From positions 1 through 39,566 of the forward strand of contig NZ_JAEQAZ010000067.1 of NCBI RefSeq assembly GCF_016654115.1: DNA of 39,566 bases. Reading direction: 5' to 3'. This document shows positions 6,919-14,230 of the stretch, in pieces. The notes below the pieces were generated by a model, which ran no database searches, was not told where the DNA came from, and saw only the letters and a program-made list of their open reading frames with translations. Source of the stretch: Streptomyces sp. MBT53. Lineage in GTDB: Bacteria; Actinomycetota; Actinomycetes; Streptomycetales; Streptomycetaceae. Numbering within the stretch: the first letter of the stretch is position 1; the number at the start of each line of letters is the position of its first letter. The position numbers and the translations under genes were made by a program.

Positions 6919-7926
6919 TCAGACGGGGACGATGTCCGGCCAGGTGAGGGCGGCGGATCCCCAGGTCAGGCCGCCGCCGAACGCGGTGAGCAGCAGGCGC
7001 TCGCCGGTCCGGAACGTTCCGGTCGCCGCCGCGTCGGCCAGCGCCAGGGGAATGGACGCGGCGGAGGTGTTGCCGACCTTGTCGATGTTGGTGACGGCCT
7101 GGCCGGCACCGAGCCCCAGCTGTTCGGCCACGGCCTTGAGGATGCGGAGGTTGGCCTGGTGACCGACCAGGTACCCGATCTGGTCCGCGCTCCAGCCGAC
7201 GCTCCGCAGCAGGGCGAGCGAGGAGTCCGACATACGGTGGACCGCGTGGGCGAACACCTTCTTGCCCTGCATGGTGAAGTAGTGGTCGTCCGCGGCGGCG
7301 GGCACCCCGCTGGAGCGCTGTCGGGAGCCGCCCGCGGGGATCTGGATGAGGTCCTTGCCGGTGCCGTCGCTGCCCAGGTCGAAGCCGAGCAGCCGGCCCG
7401 GCTCGTCCCCGCTACCGCGGCCCAGCACGACGGCCCCGGCTCCGTCGCCGAAGATCACCGAGGTGGTGCGGTCGTTCGGGCTGAGGATGGTGGAGTACGT
7501 CTCGGCCCCGATGACCAGCGCCCGCTCGACCCGGCCCGCCTCGATGGCGTTGGCGGCCGCTTCGAGGGCGTAGACGAAACCGGAGCACACCGCGGCGATG
7601 TCGTACGCGGCGGCGGTCCCGAGCCCCAGCCGGGCCGCCACGTCGGGCGCGGTGCCGGGGCAGGGATGGTCGGGTGTGGTGGTGGCGACGATGACGAGAC
7701 CGACCTCGGCTCCCTCGTCGAGACCGGCGGACTTCAGGGCCGCGCGGCCCGCCTCGGTGGCCAGATCGCCGGTGGACTGGCCGGGCGGGGCCCAGTAGCG
7801 CTCCCTGATTCCGGTGCGGGTGGTGATCCACTCGTCGGAGGTCTCGAAGAGGGTGGCGAGTTCCGCGTTGGTGACGCGCCTCGACGGCAGATGGGTGCCG
7901 AGCCCGCGCAGGACTGCGTACGGCAT
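6919..7926 (-). CDS. Beta-ketoacyl-ACP synthase III (FabH-like)
   Basis: A 335-residue ketosynthase III, full length for the family. The catalytic triad is visible: Cys114 in DIAAVCSGF, His256 in GHQANLRIL and Asn286 in KVGNTSAASIPLAL. The N-terminal FETSDEWITTRTGIRERYW and the end AFGGGLTWGSAALTW are textbook KAS III segments. These enzymes condense an acyl-CoA starter with malonyl-ACP to give a beta-ketoacyl-ACP. Lying between a carrier protein and an AvrD-family gene, it likely makes the 3-oxoacyl donor for the AvrD reaction rather than serving primary fatty-acid synthesis (inference). ATG at 7926. Confidence 0.93.
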   Translation of the reverse strand: MPYAVLRGLGTHLPSRRVTNAELATLFETSDEWITTRTGIRERYWAPPGQSTGDLATEAGRAALKSAGLDEGAEVGLVIVATTTPDHPCPGTAPDVAARLGLGTAAAYDIAAVCSGFVYALEAAANAIEAGRVERALVIGAETYSTILSPNDRTTSVIFGDGAGAVVLGRGSGDEPGRLLGFDLGSDGTGKDLIQIPAGGSRQRSSGVPAAADDHYFTMQGKKVFAHAVHRMSDSSLALLRSVGWSADQIGYLVGHQANLRILKAVAEQLGLGAGQAVTNIDKVGNTSAASIPLALADAAATGTFRTGERLLLTAFGGGLTWGSAALTWPDIVPV

Positions 7927-8038
7927 GGGTGTCCCCCGACTTTCCTGGGTGGTGTCCGGTTCTGTGTGTCCTCGCTGTGGTGGCTCTGTTCTTTCGTGGT
8001 GGCCGGCAGGGATGCGGGCCTCGTGCGGCGGCCGGGGT

Positions 8039-8734
8039 TCAGGCGGCGGCGCGGGTGAGTTCCGAGCTCGTGTCGATGAGCGCGTAGTCGGTCTGGGCCT
8101 TCTCGATCGCCGCGTCGATGCTCATCACGGGCTTGAAGCCGTAGATGTCGATGATCTTCTGAAGGCGCTCGGGTATGGAGCCGCCCACCGTGTGGTACGG
8201 GATGTTCAGCTCGTCCAGGGTCCTGAGCATCAGCTCGTCCGCGAGGGACCGGAAGCGCTCGTTGACCGGGCGGTGCCCGTCGGGGACCAGCGGGAACTCG
8301 ATGGGCAGGTGGACGAAGGAGTCGTAGGTGGCGCGGGCGTGCTGCTTGGCGGGCACGGCCATCTGCGCCAGGACCTTGCCGTAGAAGCCGATCTCCTCGC
8401 TGACCTCGATGGTGTCCAGGTCCACCGACTCGTTCGGGTTGATGCCGACCAGTACGCGGACGGTGCCGTAGGCCCACTCGTGCAGTGAGGAGCCGTCGGA
8501 GACGAAGCCCTCGGGCAGGTGGGACTCGTTGACCGCGCGCTCCTGGTTGCGCCGCATGATCAGCATGATCAGCTCGGGCGGGGTGCACTCCTCCAGGGTC
8601 TTGCCGGGGATAGAGATGGGCAGCAGTTCCCGCATGGTCTTGGCGGACGAACGGGGCAGGCCGGTCAGGTGCGAGACGGCCATCGTGGTGAGGGTCTTGC
8701 CGACCGAGTAGGTGCCGGCGATGGCGAGCTTCAT
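8039..8734 (-). CDS. P-loop ATPase, AAA_28/NadR-kinase-like (copy 1)
   Basis: A 231-residue protein with Walker A GTYSVGKT at residues 7-14, the motif SDGSSLHEWAYGTVRVLVG, and FVHLPIEFPLVPDGHRP. Together these place it in the AAA_28/NadR-like kinase group. It is longer than its paralogue at 4778-5368, with a C-terminal extension IDIYGFKPVMSIDAAIE. It lies between the AvrD and ketosynthase III genes. Two copies of such an enzyme in one operon suggest two phosphorylation steps, or a heteromer. Alternatives are a nucleotide-dependent ligase-like step or a regulatory ATPase; no substrate can be assigned from sequence. ATG at 8734. Confidence 0.78.
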   Translation of the reverse strand: MKLAIAGTYSVGKTLTTMAVSHLTGLPRSSAKTMRELLPISIPGKTLEECTPPELIMLIMRRNQERAVNESHLPEGFVSDGSSLHEWAYGTVRVLVGINPNESVDLDTIEVSEEIGFYGKVLAQMAVPAKQHARATYDSFVHLPIEFPLVPDGHRPVNERFRSLADELMLRTLDELNIPYHTVGGSIPERLQKIIDIYGFKPVMSIDAAIEKAQTDYALIDTSSELTRAAA

Positions 8735-8804
8735 GTGGTTCTCCCGTGATTGACGGACGGCGCCGGGGCTCTGGGGCCCGAACGCCGTGGGACGAGGGTT
8801 CGGT

Positions 8805-9839
8805 TCAGGGCGCGGACAGCGGCAGCCGGTGGGCCACCGAGCAGACCACGGAGATGTCGGCGAGCTGCGCGGCGATGTCCGCGCGCCGCCAGGACTCGCC
8901 GTGGCGGTTGTTGAGCAGGACGGCGTCGCGCAGCTCCGCGCGCATGGGCAGCGGACCGCCGTCGGCGGTGACGCGCGGCCGGTGCGGAGTGGTCGCCGTC
9001 AGCAGCGTGCTGCGCATCCACAGGGTGTCGGAGGCGGCGCGGGGTACCCGGTCCAGCTCGTAGAGCAGGACCTGCCCGACCTGAAGGGCCGTCACGAAGG
9101 CGTCCACCAGGTGCACGGACGGCTGCTGTTCGCCCTCCATGCCGCCGAGCTCGCCGTCCGGGCCGCCGGTGAGGTGTACGTCGGCGGTGGCGACGTTGCT
9201 GCCCGGCCTGACCTGCATGCTCTCGACGCGCTGGGTGCCGAGTCGGCGGGTGTCGCCGTAGCCGCCCTCGCGGACCACGGGCTCGATGCGGGCACGCCCG
9301 CCCGGACGGACGTCCGGATGGTCGGCCTCCAGACGGATGCGCAGGGTGCCCACCGTGGCCTCGACCGCGGTACGGCTGCGGCCGGGTCGCGGGGAGGGGA
9401 GCCGGTCGGCGACGTACGCCGAGACCGGGAACCCGGTCAGGTCCTCCTCCACCGGGCGGGTGCCGGCCTTGATACGGACCCGGGCGAGCCAGACCGTGGC
9501 GAGTTCCCGCTCGGTCAGCAGCAGATGGCTCGTGAGCAGGGCCTCGGTGAGCTGGGCTCCGAGGAGCAGGACGTCGACGGTGGACAGGTGCGGCCGCTGG
9601 TCGGTGTCACCCTTGCGGGACCAGTCGCTCGGGTAGTCGACCTGCGCGGTGGCGGCCAGCCGGGGCGCATCGGCGGCCGCGCCGCCCGCTTCGGGTATGT
9701 GGAAGCCGGTCAGGCGGTGTCGGGCGCGTTTGTATCCCTCGCCGAAGAAGCGGCGTTCGGGCGCGCCCAGGTAGTCGGAGACGTCCGGGAGGTAGGGGGG
9801 AGCGACGTGCAGAAGGGACGAGGCAGACTGGGCAGACAT
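8805..9839 (-). CDS. AvrD family protein (syringolide synthase-like)
   Basis: A 344-residue protein that I match to the AvrD family by its N-terminal half: DYLGAPERRFFGEGYKRARH, then AQVDYPSDWSRKG, then RPHLSTVDVLLLGAQLTEALL. These are the hallmark blocks of AvrD from Pseudomonas syringae. AvrD directs formation of syringolides, made from a beta-ketoacyl chain and D-xylulose; it is functionally analogous to AfsA in butyrolactone synthesis. The neighbouring ketosynthase III, carrier protein and HAD phosphatase genes supply matching chemistry. No signal peptide is seen, so it should be cytoplasmic. The precise sugar and chain length cannot be read. ATG at 9839, 90 bases after the exporter gene. 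Confidence 0.88.
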   Translation of the reverse strand: MSAQSASSLLHVAPPYLPDVSDYLGAPERRFFGEGYKRARHRLTGFHIPEAGGAAADAPRLAATAQVDYPSDWSRKGDTDQRPHLSTVDVLLLGAQLTEALLTSHLLLTERELATVWLARVRIKAGTRPVEEDLTGFPVSAYVADRLPSPRPGRSRTAVEATVGTLRIRLEADHPDVRPGGRARIEPVVREGGYGDTRRLGTQRVESMQVRPGSNVATADVHLTGGPDGELGGMEGEQQPSVHLVDAFVTALQVGQVLLYELDRVPRAASDTLWMRSTLLTATTPHRPRVTADGGPLPMRAELRDAVLLNNRHGESWRRADIAAQLADISVVCSVAHRLPLSAP

Positions 9840-9928
9840 CGGGTTCCTTCCTTGTGCTCGGGGCGTGTGGTACTCGGGCGGGTGCGGGGCGAGGGGCCCC
9901 GCGCCCGGGAGAGCGGCCGGGGCGCCGG

Positions 9929-11404
9929 CTACGGGGCGGCTGTGAGGCTGGACTCCTCCTCGCCAACGCTCACGGCGGTGTGGGAAGCGGGCTTCGCCGT
10001 GCGCAGCAGGACGCTGATGACGAGGGCGCCGGCGACGACCACCAGGCCGTCGACGAGGATGGCGAAGGTGGTGCCGTCCAGGACGCCTGCCGCGGAGGCG
10101 ACGCCGTTCTCCAGCTCCCCGTACTGCGAGGCGGCGACGGCCGACATCACCGGGATACCGAGCGTGAAGCCGATCTGCTGGGTCATGGCGGCCAGACCGG
10201 TGGCGAGGCCCTGCTCACGGTCCTCGATGCCGGAGGTGCCTACGACCGTGTAGGCGACGATCGCCAGGACGTGGCCGAATCCGCCGACGAACGTGGTGAA
10301 CAGGACGGCGGCGATGCCCGCGGACTTGTTCTCGCCCAGCCAGAACAGCGCGCCCGTCATGACGCCCTGCACGGCGAGACCGAGGACCAGACTGCCCTTG
10401 GCGCCGGTACGGGCGATGATCTTCGAGGCGAAGGTGCCGCCGAGGAACGCGCCGATTCCCAGGAAGCCGAACATCAGGCCCGTCTGGAACGGGGTGAGGC
10501 CCAGCACCTGCTGAAGATAGAGGGTGAGCAGGAACGACAGCGCGGACTCCATGGAGAAGGTGACCAGGCCGCCCAGGTTGCCCCACTTGACGGAGTTGGC
10601 CTTCAGGACGCGCACCGGGGCGAGCGGCGCGGCGGCCCGCAGCTCGATGACGTAGAAGGAGACCAGCAGTACGGCGGCGACCAGCAGCGTGGCCCACGTC
10701 TGCGCGGAGCCCCAGCCCTCGCGCTCGGCGCTGGTGACGCCGTACACGAAGGCGAGCAGGCCCGCGGTGACGGTGATCGAGCCGGGGACGTCCAGCTTGG
10801 GCCGGTCCTCGGCCACCGAGTCGGTGATCACCAGGATGCCGCCGATGAACAGGGCCACGCCGACCGGGACGTTGATGAAGAAGTCCCAGCGCCAGGAGAG
10901 CAGGTCGGTGAGCACCCCGCCGAGGACCGCGCCGCCGGCGAACCCGAGGGAGAGCAGCGCGCCGTTCAGCCCGAGCGCCTTGGTGCGCAGCGGGCCCTCC
11001 TCGAAGCTGGTGGTGATCAGCGCCATGCCCGACGGGGTGACGATCGCGGTGGCGAGACCCTGCAGCACCCGGGCCGCGATCATCAGCCCGGGACTGGTGG
11101 CGAGGCCACCGAGCAGCGAGGAGACGGTCAGCAGCGCCATGCCGACGAGGAACAGCTTCTTGCGGCCGATCAGGTCGCCGATGCGCCCGAAGAGCAGCAT
11201 GAAGCCGGCGGCGGTCAGGGCGAAGGCCGTGGAGATCCATTGGAGGCTGTCGAGCCCGAACCCGAGGTCCGAGCCGATCTCGGGCAGCGCCACGGTGAGG
11301 ATGGAGAAGTCGACGGCGAACATGAACTGCGCGCCCAGCAGAACGACGAGGATCGTCTTCTGCTTCCCTGTCATGGAGAGGTCTGGGGAGTGTGTCTTCG
11401 GCAT
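9929..11404 (-). CDS. MFS exporter, DHA2 (EmrB/QacA) family
   Basis: A 491-residue protein with about 14 predicted membrane helices. Early motifs are FMFAVDFSILTVALPEIG (TM1, the LDxTVVNVALP-type motif with the acidic residue) and RIGDLIGRKKLFLVGM (motif A). Motif C-like sequence is GFAGGAVLGGVLTDLLSWRW. ATG at 11404 is preferred because GAGG lies about 10 bases upstream; ATG at 11374 is an alternative. The frame runs open further upstream to 12589 but overlaps the hydrolase gene there in another frame. It stands directly upstream of the AvrD gene in the same direction and is the natural candidate for exporting the product. Confidence 0.9.
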   Translation of the reverse strand: MPKTHSPDLSMTGKQKTILVVLLGAQFMFAVDFSILTVALPEIGSDLGFGLDSLQWISTAFALTAAGFMLLFGRIGDLIGRKKLFLVGMALLTVSSLLGGLATSPGLMIAARVLQGLATAIVTPSGMALITTSFEEGPLRTKALGLNGALLSLGFAGGAVLGGVLTDLLSWRWDFFINVPVGVALFIGGILVITDSVAEDRPKLDVPGSITVTAGLLAFVYGVTSAEREGWGSAQTWATLLVAAVLLVSFYVIELRAAAPLAPVRVLKANSVKWGNLGGLVTFSMESALSFLLTLYLQQVLGLTPFQTGLMFGFLGIGAFLGGTFASKIIARTGAKGSLVLGLAVQGVMTGALFWLGENKSAGIAAVLFTTFVGGFGHVLAIVAYTVVGTSGIEDREQGLATGLAAMTQQIGFTLGIPVMSAVAASQYGELENGVASAAGVLDGTTFAILVDGLVVVAGALVISVLLRTAKPASHTAVSVGEEESSLTAAP

Positions 11405-11604
11405 GGTCAGAAGCCTCACGCCGATCGCGATCACCAAACAGTGCGGGCTCAACATATTGGTCGCCGCCAACAGGCTCGGTGCCTGCCCCTGCCCCTGCCC
11501 CGGGGCCGGATGACTCACCGGCGGTCGCCGTACACACGGTGGGCCGGGACGTGGTGCACGCCCCGGCCCGCCGGCCTCACAACTTCCGTAGCGGCGCGCC
11601 CTGT

Positions 11605-12480
11605 TCACTCCAGGGCCTGCCATCGGTATCCGCCGTCCGTGACCTCGACCCGGCCGAAGACCACGTCCGCGAAGTGCCCGGCGTAGCAGACGGTGCCCGG
11701 CCGCGCGGCCTCCTCCAGTACGGCCCGCCGCGTCCCGACCGCCTCCTCGCCCGCGCCGTCGAAGAACACCCGCCACTCGGGATGCGCCGTCTGGGCGGGA
11801 GAGTGCAGCGCGTCCCCGAGCACCAGTACCCGGTGGACGCCGTCGTCCCCGGACCGCTCGTCGGCGACCTCCACGACGTATCCCGCGTGGCCGCTGGTGT
11901 GTCCGGGCCACTCCCGCAGGGTGACGCCGGGAAACACCTCGCCGCCGTCCGCCACCGTTCGTACCCGGCCCGCGATCTTCGCCGGCAGCAGGCTGCCCCG
12001 CTCCCGCCACTCGGCCGCCGACAGCGCGAAGGACGTGACGCCCTCGAAGTGGGCTCCGTCGGCCGCCAGCACCCAGCCGATGTGATCGTCGTGCAGATGG
12101 GTGAAGGCGACCGTGTCCACGGCTTCCGCGTTCACCCCCGCCGTCCGGAGGAGGGTGATCAGGTCGCCGCCCGCCAGCATGCCCAGGGCGGGATGCGTCT
12201 GCGCCGCCGCCAGGTGTCGCGGGCCGAATCCGGTATCGATCAGCAGGGACCGGCCCTGGTGCTCGATCAGCAGGCCGCCCACCGAAGCGACCAGGAAACC
12301 GTCCGGGTCCCGGTAGGGGGCGAGCGTGGCGAGGTCGTCCGGGCCGAGTCCGGTGAACCAGCCCTCGGGCCTCAACTGGACCATCCCGTCCGGGACATGG
12401 GTCAGCCGCCAGTCCCCGAAGGTGAGCGACCGCAGCGGCGAGGGACGTGTCAGCCGCTCCAGCGGCAGTACAGCAGACAT
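11605..12480 (-). CDS. Metallo-beta-lactamase fold hydrolase (lactonase-like)
   Basis: A 291-residue protein with the metal-binding HLHDDHIG motif at residues 128-135, GHTSGH near residue 200 and VLGDALHSP near residue 225, so the full set of zinc ligands of the MBL fold is present. The layout (long N-terminal strand region, HxHxDH, central HTSGH) resembles AHL-lactonase/AttM-like quorum-quenching enzymes more than true beta-lactamases. In a cluster predicted to make a lactone-type molecule it could open or mature the lactone, act in self-resistance, or quench the signal; this is inference. It has its own upstream region after the terminator at 12561. ATG at 12480. Confidence 0.82.
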   Translation of the reverse strand: MSAVLPLERLTRPSPLRSLTFGDWRLTHVPDGMVQLRPEGWFTGLGPDDLATLAPYRDPDGFLVASVGGLLIEHQGRSLLIDTGFGPRHLAAAQTHPALGMLAGGDLITLLRTAGVNAEAVDTVAFTHLHDDHIGWVLAADGAHFEGVTSFALSAAEWRERGSLLPAKIAGRVRTVADGGEVFPGVTLREWPGHTSGHAGYVVEVADERSGDDGVHRVLVLGDALHSPAQTAHPEWRVFFDGAGEEAVGTRRAVLEEAARPGTVCYAGHFADVVFGRVEVTDGGYRWQALE

Positions 12481-12560
12481 GGCGAAGGCACTTTCGGCAG
12501 GGGATGACAGAGAGAGGAAGAAAGAAAGAAGAGAAAGCAGGGGAAGTGAGTAAGAAAAGC

Positions 12561-12593
12561 CGGGTTGTCCCGCCGGCCCGGCGGGACAACCCG
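12561..12593 (-). terminator. Strong Rho-independent terminator after the XRE regulator
   Basis: The segment is a near-perfect palindrome: two 16-base arms (CGGGTTGTCCCGCCGG and its complement) around a single base. On the minus strand the hairpin is followed by GCTTTTCTTACT, so it should end transcripts of the regulator at 12598-13437 and isolate the hydrolase gene. The following 12481-12560 is unusually purine-rich (AGAAAGAAAGAAG on +) and probably contains the hydrolase leader. Confidence 0.8.
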
Positions 12594-12597
12594 ACCC

Positions 12598-13437
12598 TCA
12601 GGCCGCGGAGCCTCGCACGTCCCGCGACAGGGTGAGAAGCGGCAGGGCTCGCTCCGCCCGGGTCCCGGGGACCGGCATGAACACGGTGAGCCGCAGTCCC
12701 AGTCGCGGAGTGAAGTCCAGCGTCGTCCGCCGCAGGGACAGCTCACCGGCCCGCGGATGCTGGAGCAGGTCGATGCCGCAGGAGTCCTCCTGCACCTCCT
12801 GCGCGTTCCACAGCTTCGCGAACTGCTCGCTGCGCGCGAGCAGCCGGTCCACCATCGCCTCCAGCAGGAGGTCGCCCGAATGGTTCGCGGTGTGCGCCCG
12901 GAACCGCGCCACCACCGTCGCCGCGTCCTGCTCCCAGTCCGGATACCGGGTACGCGTCTGCGGGTTGAGGAAGAAGTCCTCCACCATGTTGCCGCAGCCC
13001 GAGTCCAGCGCCAGCAGTTCGCGGGCGGCGGCGTTCGCCACCACCACGTTCCACAGCCGGTCGGCGATGTAGGCCGGGTTGGGCAGCCAGTTGTCGACGA
13101 AGGGCTTGAAGGACTCCCTGTCCGGTGGGGACGAGGAGGCGAAATGGGACGAGCCCAGACCGGCGAGCCGCCACACGTACTGACGCTGGGTGTCGTCCAG
13201 GCTGAGAACCCGGGAGATCGCGGCGAGCACCTCGGCGGACACGTTCTCGGCCCGGCCCTGCTCGATCCAGGTGTACCAGGACACTCCCACACCGGCCAGG
13301 AGCGCCACTTCCTCACGGCGCAGCCCGGGTGTTCTGCGCACACCTGCGCGCGGCAGACCCACTTCGGTGGGGTTCACCTCCCCCCGGCGCACCTTCAAGA
13401 ACTGTCCGAGTTCCTTTAATTGACGGCCAGTCGGCAT
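12598..13437 (-). CDS. XRE-family regulator with MmyB-type ligand-binding domain (TTA codon)
   Basis: A 279-residue regulator. An N-terminal XRE helix-turn-helix is seen in RRTPGLRREEVALLAGVGVSW through residue about 60, the signature of MmyB-like activators (LRREEVA..AGVS..WYTWLEQG). The C-terminal part (FKPFVDNWLPNPAYIADRLW; NVVVANAAARELLAL) is the PAS-like MmyB ligand-binding domain, which can hold small hydrophobic molecules. Codon 7 is TTA (13417-13419), rare in Streptomyces and read by the bldA tRNA, so production is likely tied to development. It sits at the upstream end of the leftward AvrD cluster and is a probable cluster regulator. ATG at 13437. Confidence 0.88.
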   Translation of the reverse strand: MPTGRQLKELGQFLKVRRGEVNPTEVGLPRAGVRRTPGLRREEVALLAGVGVSWYTWIEQGRAENVSAEVLAAISRVLSLDDTQRQYVWRLAGLGSSHFASSSPPDRESFKPFVDNWLPNPAYIADRLWNVVVANAAARELLALDSGCGNMVEDFFLNPQTRTRYPDWEQDAATVVARFRAHTANHSGDLLLEAMVDRLLARSEQFAKLWNAQEVQEDSCGIDLLQHPRAGELSLRRTTLDFTPRLGLRLTVFMPVPGTRAERALPLLTLSRDVRGSAA

Positions 13438-13996
13438 GCCCCCCCGCCCCTTTGTCCAGCCATAGACACTGAGATATACGCCACCTTACGCATCTGCTCC
13501 CCTGCTGTGCGCGACACGTGACAGGGGTTACACCTCCATGGTCGGGCCCCGAGATGCCCCTGGGGAAGAGGGACTTGAGGCACGGCAGCGCCGCGCGGCA
13601 GACGACGCGCCATGCGCTGTCACCTCCATGTCCAGGTCGGACTCCGACTCGTGGTCGCCGTGGCGTCGATGACGCCGAAGTGCGTAGGCAGGTCTAATCG
13701 GGCCACCCAAAGTACGGCTTAAGAAGCTCTGGCCAGGACTCCCGTCTCCCGTCACTCCGGCTTCGCCGTGTCCCGGCTGCCGGGCCTTAGGTCCTGTCCG
13801 CAAGGTCCCGCCTGCGGACAGGACCTAGGCCGCCGTTAGGTCGCCTTTAGACAGGTTGCCAACGATGACGCGGCCGTGTCCGGCGGCTTCCCGCCGGGCG
13901 GCGACGGTCCGGTGTCTCTCGTCCGCAAAGAGCGTCGCGGAACACCGAGCCCGCGGCGCGGATCCGGCGGGCGCAGAGCCTGGGAGGGCTGAACAC
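13438..13996. promoter_or_regulatory. Divergent intergenic region, 559 bases
   Basis: No convincing gene is seen. The part next to the XRE regulator is relatively AT-rich (AGACACTGAGATATACGCC near 13465) and should contain its promoter. Further right is a strong inverted repeat (13783-13831, listed separately), then the leader of the ORF at 13997 with its ribosome site GGGAGGG at 13982. Sequence such as GGCTTAAGAAGCTC near 13717 may be remnant mobile DNA; I cannot place it. Confidence 0.45.
13783..13831. repeat. Inverted repeat with 19-base arms
   Basis: GGCC(T)TAGGTCCTGTCCGCA at 13783-13802 pairs with TGCGGACAGGACCTAGGCC at 13813-13831, all paired apart from one bulged T, around a 10-base loop. 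It can act as a bidirectional terminator between the two divergent regulons, or it may be the end of an old insertion sequence. No T-run follows on either side. Confidence 0.6.
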
Positions 13997-14230
13997 GTGA
14001 AGACAGTCGACGAGTTCCTCATGCTCGTCCGCGACGAGGCCGGTCAGGAGGTGACGGTCCCGACCGTGCGCAACGGCTCCGACAAGCCACCCGCCCGGGA
14101 CGCGCTCACCTCGCCGCCGCCGACCGCGCCGGAGCGGGCGACCGGCGTACGGGTGCCGAGGGCACTGCGGCCGGAGACGGCCCGCCCGGAGGATCTCCCC
14201 GGGCCCACCGTCGAGTCGGTGAGGACATGA
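13997..14230 (+). CDS. Small carrier-protein-like ORF lacking the attachment serine
   Basis: GTG at 13997 with GGGAGGG upstream opens a 77-residue frame whose stop overlaps the thioesterase start (ATGA), so it is very likely translated. The beginning (KTVDEFLMLVRDEAGQEVTV) resembles helix 1 of an acyl carrier protein. From residue 30 on it is Pro/Arg-rich, and no DSL phosphopantetheine site follows, so it is a truncated or degenerate carrier protein, or an unrelated short leader. It may now serve only to couple translation to the thioesterase. Confidence 0.5.
   Translation: MKTVDEFLMLVRDEAGQEVTVPTVRNGSDKPPARDALTSPPPTAPERATGVRVPRALRPETARPEDLPGPTVESVRT

Noticed and set aside
6793..8058. A 421-codon rightward frame over the ketosynthase gene
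   Set aside because: Gly/Asp/Val-rich antisense frame; the leftward strand has full KAS III catalytic residues.
11405..12589. N-terminal extension of the exporter frame giving an 886-residue protein
   Set aside because: The extension is low-complexity Arg/Gly/Pro sequence lying over the hydrolase gene in another frame; MFS similarity begins only after 11404.
4778..13437. AfsA-type gamma-butyrolactone synthase
   Set aside because: No AfsA hotdog repeats are seen; the condensing protein matches AvrD blocks instead, so a classical GBL cluster was not called.
13528..13803. A 91-codon leftward frame in the divergent region
   Set aside because: No ribosome site, no family pattern, and it covers the inverted repeat and probable leader; treated as non-coding.
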